Assembly: GCA_021732545.1 (NCBI GenBank)
Contig: JAKFUW010000050.1
Span: 1 to 8,973, forward strand
Length of the DNA stretch: 8,973 nt
Source: Alphaproteobacteria bacterium
GTDB taxonomy: Bacteria > Pseudomonadota > Alphaproteobacteria > Rickettsiales > UBA3002
Direction of reading: 5' to 3'
Below, one piece after another: positions 5,772 to 8,973 of the stretch. Below the pieces are notes generated by a model. That model did no database searches. It was not told the DNA's origin and saw only the letters and a list, made by a program, of their open reading frames with translations. Both the position numbers and the translations under genes were made by a program. Every line of letters starts with the position of its first letter. Position 1 is the first letter of the stretch.

Positions 5772-7085
5772 CTAACCCTTCAGCGATTTCATCAATCGCT
5801 TGATGAAGTTGCCCTCGGCTTTGGGCGGCTCGCTAAGGCCTTGCGAAAAGGCTTCCAGCGCGTTGCGGAAACGTGCAAGGCCGTGGTGCAGTTCGTCTTC
5901 GGTGATATTGAGCGGCGGTAAAAAGCGCATTACATTCGGCCCCGCCACCAGCACCAGCACGCCAGCTTTGCGGCACATTTCAGAGATATCGTTGGCTTTG
6001 CCATGCCATTCGGGCTTGAGCACCGCGCCTATCATGAGGCCCCGCCCGCTAATTTCGGTAAAACACTGCATGGATTGATTAATGACATCGAGTTCGGCGC
6101 GCAGCAATTGGCCCATCGCCTCCACATTGGCTTCAATTTCAGGTGATTTTAAAATTCTAAAGCCAGCCAGCGCCACCGCTGTGGCTAAAGGGTTGCCGCC
6201 AAAGGTGGTGCCGTGGCTGCCAAATTGCAACACGTCTTGCACTTTTTCGCCCACCAGCAACGCCCCGATCGGCAAGCCGCAACCTAGCGCTTTGGCCAGC
6301 GACACCGTGTCGGGCATCACGCCGTCTTCATGCCAGTGCGAAAACAGCTTGCCGGTTCGCATCATGCCGCATTGCACCTGATCGAGCATCAGCAACGCAC
6401 CAACTTCATCGCATTTGTGGCGCAAAAACTTCAAAAATCCGGGTTTGGATGGGATAATACCGCCCTCGCCTTGCACGGGTTCGACTAAAATAGCGCAGGT
6501 ATTTTCGTTCACCACGGCATTCACCGCTTCTTCGTCATTATAGGCGGTAGCATACATAAACCCACCCGGCAATGGCTCGAATCCTTCGTGATATTTGGGT
6601 TGCGCGGTGGCAGTCACGGTGGCCAATGTGCGGCCATGGAACGAGCCATGAAAGGTCACAATCTCGCGCTGATGCGGTGCGCGGCCACGGTTTGCCGCAT
6701 GTTTGCGGGCGAGTTTAATGGCCGCTTCATTGGCTTCCGCGCCCGAATTACAAAAGAACACGCGCTTGGCGAAGTTGCTCGATTCCACCAATAACTCCGC
6801 CAGCTCAATCGTCGGTTCGGTATAAAAAATATTGCTGGTATGCCAGAGTTTTTTGAGCTGTTTTTCAAGCGCTTCCACCAACACCGGATGCTGGTGACCG
6901 AGCGAGTTGACCGCAATGCCCGCGCCTAAATCGATGTAATCCTTACCATCCAGATCCCATATTTTGGCGCCCAACCCATGATCTAAGATCATCTCGCGCG
7001 GTTTATAATTGGGCACATAATAACGCTGGCCTTTGGCGATGAGTTCCTGCGTCAGCGCGCCCATATTATGTTTACTATCGGTCAT
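5772..7085 (-). CDS. astC: Acetylornithine/succinylornithine aminotransferase (AstC/ArgD family)
   Basis: A PLP-dependent class III aminotransferase, 437 residues. It uses 2-oxoglutarate as amino acceptor and here probably turns succinylornithine into succinylglutamate semialdehyde. Visible are GAGIAVNSLGHQHP, the phosphate-binding SGAEANEAAIKLAR (Ser114-Gly-Ala), FHGSFHGRTLAT, Asp235 and Gln238 in LDQVQCG, the Schiff-base Lys265 in SLAKALGCGLP, and HGTTFGGNPLA. The start at 7085 has an excellent AGAGGA six bases upstream. Two oddities: the usual Glu of DEVQ is Gln236, and the C-terminus carries about 28 extra residues with a basic end (IKRLMKSLKG) beyond the roughly 406 of E. coli AstC. AstC and ArgD cannot be separated by sequence alone and are often interchangeable. 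The AST neighbours and the absence of argF beside it favour AstC. It is divergent from the transpeptidase gene and probably cotranscribed with the hydrolase gene. Confidence 0.93.
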   Translation of the reverse strand: MTDSKHNMGALTQELIAKGQRYYVPNYKPREMILDHGLGAKIWDLDGKDYIDLGAGIAVNSLGHQHPVLVEALEKQLKKLWHTSNIFYTEPTIELAELLVESSNFAKRVFFCNSGAEANEAAIKLARKHAANRGRAPHQREIVTFHGSFHGRTLATVTATAQPKYHEGFEPLPGGFMYATAYNDEEAVNAVVNENTCAILVEPVQGEGGIIPSKPGFLKFLRHKCDEVGALLMLDQVQCGMMRTGKLFSHWHEDGVMPDTVSLAKALGCGLPIGALLVGEKVQDVLQFGSHGTTFGGNPLATAVALAGFRILKSPEIEANVEAMGQLLRAELDVINQSMQCFTEISGRGLMIGAVLKPEWHGKANDISEMCRKAGVLVLVAGPNVMRFLPPLNITEDELHHGLARFRNALEAFSQGLSEPPKAEGNFIKRLMKSLKG

Positions 7086-7104
7086 GATGTATCCTCTCTA
7101 TCGT

Positions 7105-7130
7105 GTCATTGCGAGCTTTGCGCGAAGACG
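7105..7130. repeat. Single repeat arm (GTCATTGCGAG...) upstream of astC
   Basis: GTCATTGCGAGC followed by TTTGCGCGAAGACG matches the left-arm type of the element at 855-946, with no CAATCC end or partner arm after it. It lies in the 5' leader of astC, about ten bases upstream of the ribosome binding site. Confidence 0.55.
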
Positions 7131-7142
7131 TCTCTTGGTTTT

Positions 7143-7171
7143 GCTATAGCGCAAGCGCGGCGATGGGTCTA
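7143..7171 (-). promoter_or_regulatory. Possible sigma-70-type promoter for astC
   Basis: Read on the minus strand, TAGACC (7171-7166) and TATAGC (7148-7143) are separated by 17 bases, each matching four of six consensus positions. The start of transcription would fall near 7136, giving a leader of about 50 bases before astC. The match is modest, and position is the main support. Confidence 0.3.
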
Positions 7172-7183
7172 GTGCAGCGAGCG

Positions 7184-7192
7184 TTATGCACA
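7184..7192 (+). promoter_or_regulatory. DnaA box TTATGCACA
   Basis: A perfect match to the DnaA consensus TTATNCACA. A second perfect box starts exactly 30 bases downstream on the same strand. On reading the rest of the window I found no other perfect box, so the pairing here is notable. It lies between the divergent astC and L,D-transpeptidase genes. Confidence 0.6.
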
Positions 7193-7213
7193 CCCTTAAC
7201 AAACTTCACGATT

Positions 7214-7222
7214 TTATCCACA
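7214..7222 (+). promoter_or_regulatory. DnaA box TTATCCACA
   Basis: A perfect match to the high-affinity DnaA box form TTATCCACA, in an AT-rich stretch just upstream of a CtrA-type site. A third, opposite-strand near-match (TTATTCACT, one mismatch) is at 7268-7260. Confidence 0.65.
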
Positions 7223-7226
7223 ATCC

Positions 7227-7258
7227 TTAACTTTATCTTAAATTTTAGCCTTCATAAT
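7227..7258 (+). promoter_or_regulatory. Candidate CtrA-dependent promoter of the L,D-transpeptidase gene
   Basis: TTAA-N7-TTAA at 7227-7241 matches the core of the alphaproteobacterial CtrA binding site. Eleven bases after it is CATAAT (7253-7258), a five-of-six -10 element, with no good -35 at the right distance. The CtrA-type site therefore occupies the -35 position, as in many CtrA-activated promoters. Transcription would start near 7265, giving a leader of about 45 bases. The region is AT-rich, so chance remains possible. Confidence 0.45.
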
Positions 7259-7267
7259 GAGTGAATA

Positions 7268-7287
7268 AGAGCCTGATGAAAGGCTTT
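7268..7287 (+). promoter_or_regulatory. Small hairpin in the leader of the transpeptidase gene
   Basis: AGCCT (7270-7274) and AGGCT (7281-7285) pair around GATGAA, extended by one G-T and one A-T pair, then TTATTTTAAT follows. It resembles a weak terminator or attenuator between the predicted start of transcription and the ribosome binding site (7296-7303). No leader peptide is evident. Confidence 0.3.
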
Positions 7288-7309
7288 ATTTTAATAGAGG
7301 AGGCAAGCC

Positions 7310-8836
7310 ATGCCATCACGCACCATATCACACGAACACCCCACCATCATGATTCGCTGGCAAGCGGTTTTGTTTTTGGGAATGTTTCTGGCGGCGATGG
7401 CCTTTATGGTGGGCTATGCCACCGCAGCGCAGCCTGAAAAAGCGATTAGCATTGAGTGGGTAAACGCCAATGGCCTAACCGCTAAGGGCGAACAAGCGAT
7501 GAAAGCACTCGCGCTCGCGCCGCGCCACGGATTAGCGCCAAGCCGTTATGCGCTCGATAAAAAAACCGATAATCAGCAGATCACGCAAGCAGTGGTACGT
7601 CTCGCGCAAGACCTCAAAACCGGCGTGAAACCCGATGCGCGCTATGACCGTTTGAACGTTTCCGAAACTCGCCCCGATGCCGGAATGTTAGTGCAACAGA
7701 TGGCTGACGCTGATGATGTCACCGCGTGGATGAAGGCGCAAGCGCCTGCCACGCCTGTCTATAAGCGATTGGCAAAGCTGCTCAAACGCTATCAGCGCAT
7801 GGAACACAACCACAGCTGGCCGCAGCTTGCTGCGGGTGCCAGCCTGAAACCCGCCATGACCGACCCGCGCATCGCCACCTTGCGCCAGATGTTGCAACTC
7901 AGCGGCGACCTTAAAGCGCCGTTTGAAAATGCCGCGCCCACTCATTATGATGCAGTACTTGCCGAGGCCGTCAAACGCTTTCAATCGCGCCACGGCTTAA
8001 CCGCTGATGCAGCAGTCGGCCCTGCCACCCGCGCGGCGCTGAATGTTCCGCTGAATAAACGCATCGACGCTATTCGCGTGACGATGGAACGCATCCGCCA
8101 GTTGCCTGATCATTTAGGTGAAAAATTCATTGTGGTAAACCTGCCCGCCTTCCAACTCACCGCGTTTGATCATGGCAAAGAAGCGGTGAATATGAAAGTG
8201 ATTGTGGGGCGCGTGGATCGCAAAACGCCGCTATTTAGCAACGCGATCACCCAAGCGGTGTTTAACCCAACCTGGAGCGTGCCTGCCAAAATCGCGCGCG
8301 AAGATTTCCCCAAAAAGCTGCAAGCTGACCCTGAATATCTGATCAAACATGGTTTTACGGTGATGCAAGACGGCATGGTGGTTGACGCCGCATCGGTTGA
8401 TTGGCAATCGGTGGGCAGTTATAGCTTGCGCCAATCATCGGGAGACGGCAACGCTTTAGGCAAAGTGAAATTCCCGATTCCTGATAATCAATCGGTCTAT
8501 CTGCATGATACTTCCGATCGTGGTTTGTTCAGTAAAGACATGCGCGCGCTATCGTCGGGTTGCATTCGGGTGGAAGCTCCGCGCGAGCTTGCGAATTTTA
8601 TCGTAAACGGCAATGCAGGGTGGAATGAGAAAACCATCGCCGCCGCCTATGATGGCTCAGCGAATCGCACCGTGAACATCACGCCCGTGCCCGTTCATGC
8701 GGTCTATTGGACGGCGTGGGTTGACGGCGACGGCACCACCCATTTTTATGACGACATCTACCGCAACGATCCCATCACGCTGGCAGCACTGGGCGATGAG
8801 GGTGACAAAAAGCTGATGCAACTGGCGGCACGGTAG
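7310..8836 (+). CDS. Exported L,D-transpeptidase, YcbB/LdtD type (YkuD domain)
   Basis: A 508-residue periplasmic enzyme that likely makes 3-3 cross-links between meso-diaminopimelate residues of peptidoglycan. The N-terminus has Arg16 followed by a hydrophobic segment (about 18-40) ending GYATAA, so it is either a cleavable signal peptide or an anchor. A scaffold region follows, with HGLAPSRYALD at about 73-83. A PG_binding_1-like domain spans about 185-247 (VKRFQSRHGL, VGPATRAALN). The YkuD catalytic domain spans about 272-432, with VNLPAFQLTAF, VGRVDRKTP, FNPTWSVP, His399 in YLHDTSDRGLFSKD and nucleophile Cys418 in SSGCIRVEAP. Order and motifs match YcbB, though the protein is shorter than E. 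coli YcbB (615). The ATG at 7310 has an outstanding AGAGGAGG six bases upstream; a second ATG at 7349 is less likely. The gene is divergent from astC and functionally unrelated to the AST locus. Confidence 0.93.
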   Translation: MPSRTISHEHPTIMIRWQAVLFLGMFLAAMAFMVGYATAAQPEKAISIEWVNANGLTAKGEQAMKALALAPRHGLAPSRYALDKKTDNQQITQAVVRLAQDLKTGVKPDARYDRLNVSETRPDAGMLVQQMADADDVTAWMKAQAPATPVYKRLAKLLKRYQRMEHNHSWPQLAAGASLKPAMTDPRIATLRQMLQLSGDLKAPFENAAPTHYDAVLAEAVKRFQSRHGLTADAAVGPATRAALNVPLNKRIDAIRVTMERIRQLPDHLGEKFIVVNLPAFQLTAFDHGKEAVNMKVIVGRVDRKTPLFSNAITQAVFNPTWSVPAKIAREDFPKKLQADPEYLIKHGFTVMQDGMVVDAASVDWQSVGSYSLRQSSGDGNALGKVKFPIPDNQSVYLHDTSDRGLFSKDMRALSSGCIRVEAPRELANFIVNGNAGWNEKTIAAAYDGSANRTVNITPVPVHAVYWTAWVDGDGTTHFYDDIYRNDPITLAALGDEGDKKLMQLAAR

Positions 8837-8847
8837 GATTTTTCACC

Positions 8848-8918
8848 TGTCATGCCGCATTCATTGCGGCATCCCCATCAGGCCGAATGGAGACCCCGCA
8901 ACAAGGTGCGGGGTGACA
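8848..8918. repeat. Palindromic repeat (TGTCATGCCGCA...GGGGTGACA) after the transpeptidase gene
   Basis: The left arm TGTCATGCCGCATTCATTGC opens the element and the right arm ends GTGCGGGGTGACA, with CATCCCCATCAGGCCG between. The left arm is nearly the same as those at 2444 and 3875. It lies eleven bases past the stop codon. The remaining sequence to the window end (8919-8973) is AT-rich with nothing recognisable. Confidence 0.8.
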
Positions 8919-8973
8919 CATTAAATGCAATTGTAATCAAATCGTCATCATTCTTTTACGCTTTTTTAAGATA

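Noticed and set aside
7184..7268. Calling the DnaA-box cluster a definite chromosomal origin
   Set aside because: There are only two perfect boxes, no neighbouring origin marker genes (such as hemE, parAB or dnaA) are present, and GC skew cannot be assessed. It is kept only as a candidate regulatory region.

Overview
The window looks like a chromosomal segment of an alphaproteobacterium. The protein families fit this, as do a CtrA-type box and several families of short palindromic intergenic repeats (arms of the types GTCATTGCGAG.., TGTCAYSCCGCA.. and GTCATYCCCGCG..). Order and genus cannot be fixed by eye. Every coding gene is a recognisable metabolic or cell-wall gene. I see no phage, insertion sequence with a transposase, CRISPR array, tRNA or rRNA.

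Layout: the left two thirds is an arginine succinyltransferase (AST) catabolic locus in two convergent arms. On the plus strand are astA (5' end outside the window), astD and astB. On the minus strand, converging on them, are an M20-family zinc hydrolase and an acetylornithine/succinylornithine aminotransferase (astC). The pathway converts arginine to N2-succinylarginine (AstA), then to N2-succinylornithine (AstB), succinylglutamate semialdehyde (AstC), succinylglutamate (AstD), and finally glutamate plus succinate. The usual last enzyme, AstE (an M14-type desuccinylase), is not in the window. The M20 hydrolase sits where an AstE would be expected and is a credible substitute.

Between the two arms (about 3873-4367) is a stretch of about 495 bases without a protein gene. 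It holds two palindromic repeats, a short tandem repeat and, between them, what looks like a small structured RNA. This has several hairpins, one using G-U pairs, an exposed CCTCCC motif and a strong intrinsic terminator with eight T's.

The right end carries a divergently transcribed, exported L,D-transpeptidase of the YcbB/LdtD type. Its roughly 220-base upstream region has two perfect DnaA boxes, a third near-match, and a CtrA-type TTAA-N7-TTAA site in the -35 position of a -10 element. This suggests a cell-cycle-controlled promoter, or less likely an origin-like region.

Every gap between genes contains at least one palindromic repeat. Two appear to have changed gene starts: one supplies a ribosome binding site and an in-frame ATG just ahead of astB, and another separates astA from astD between two copies of an 8-base sequence that includes the start codon.
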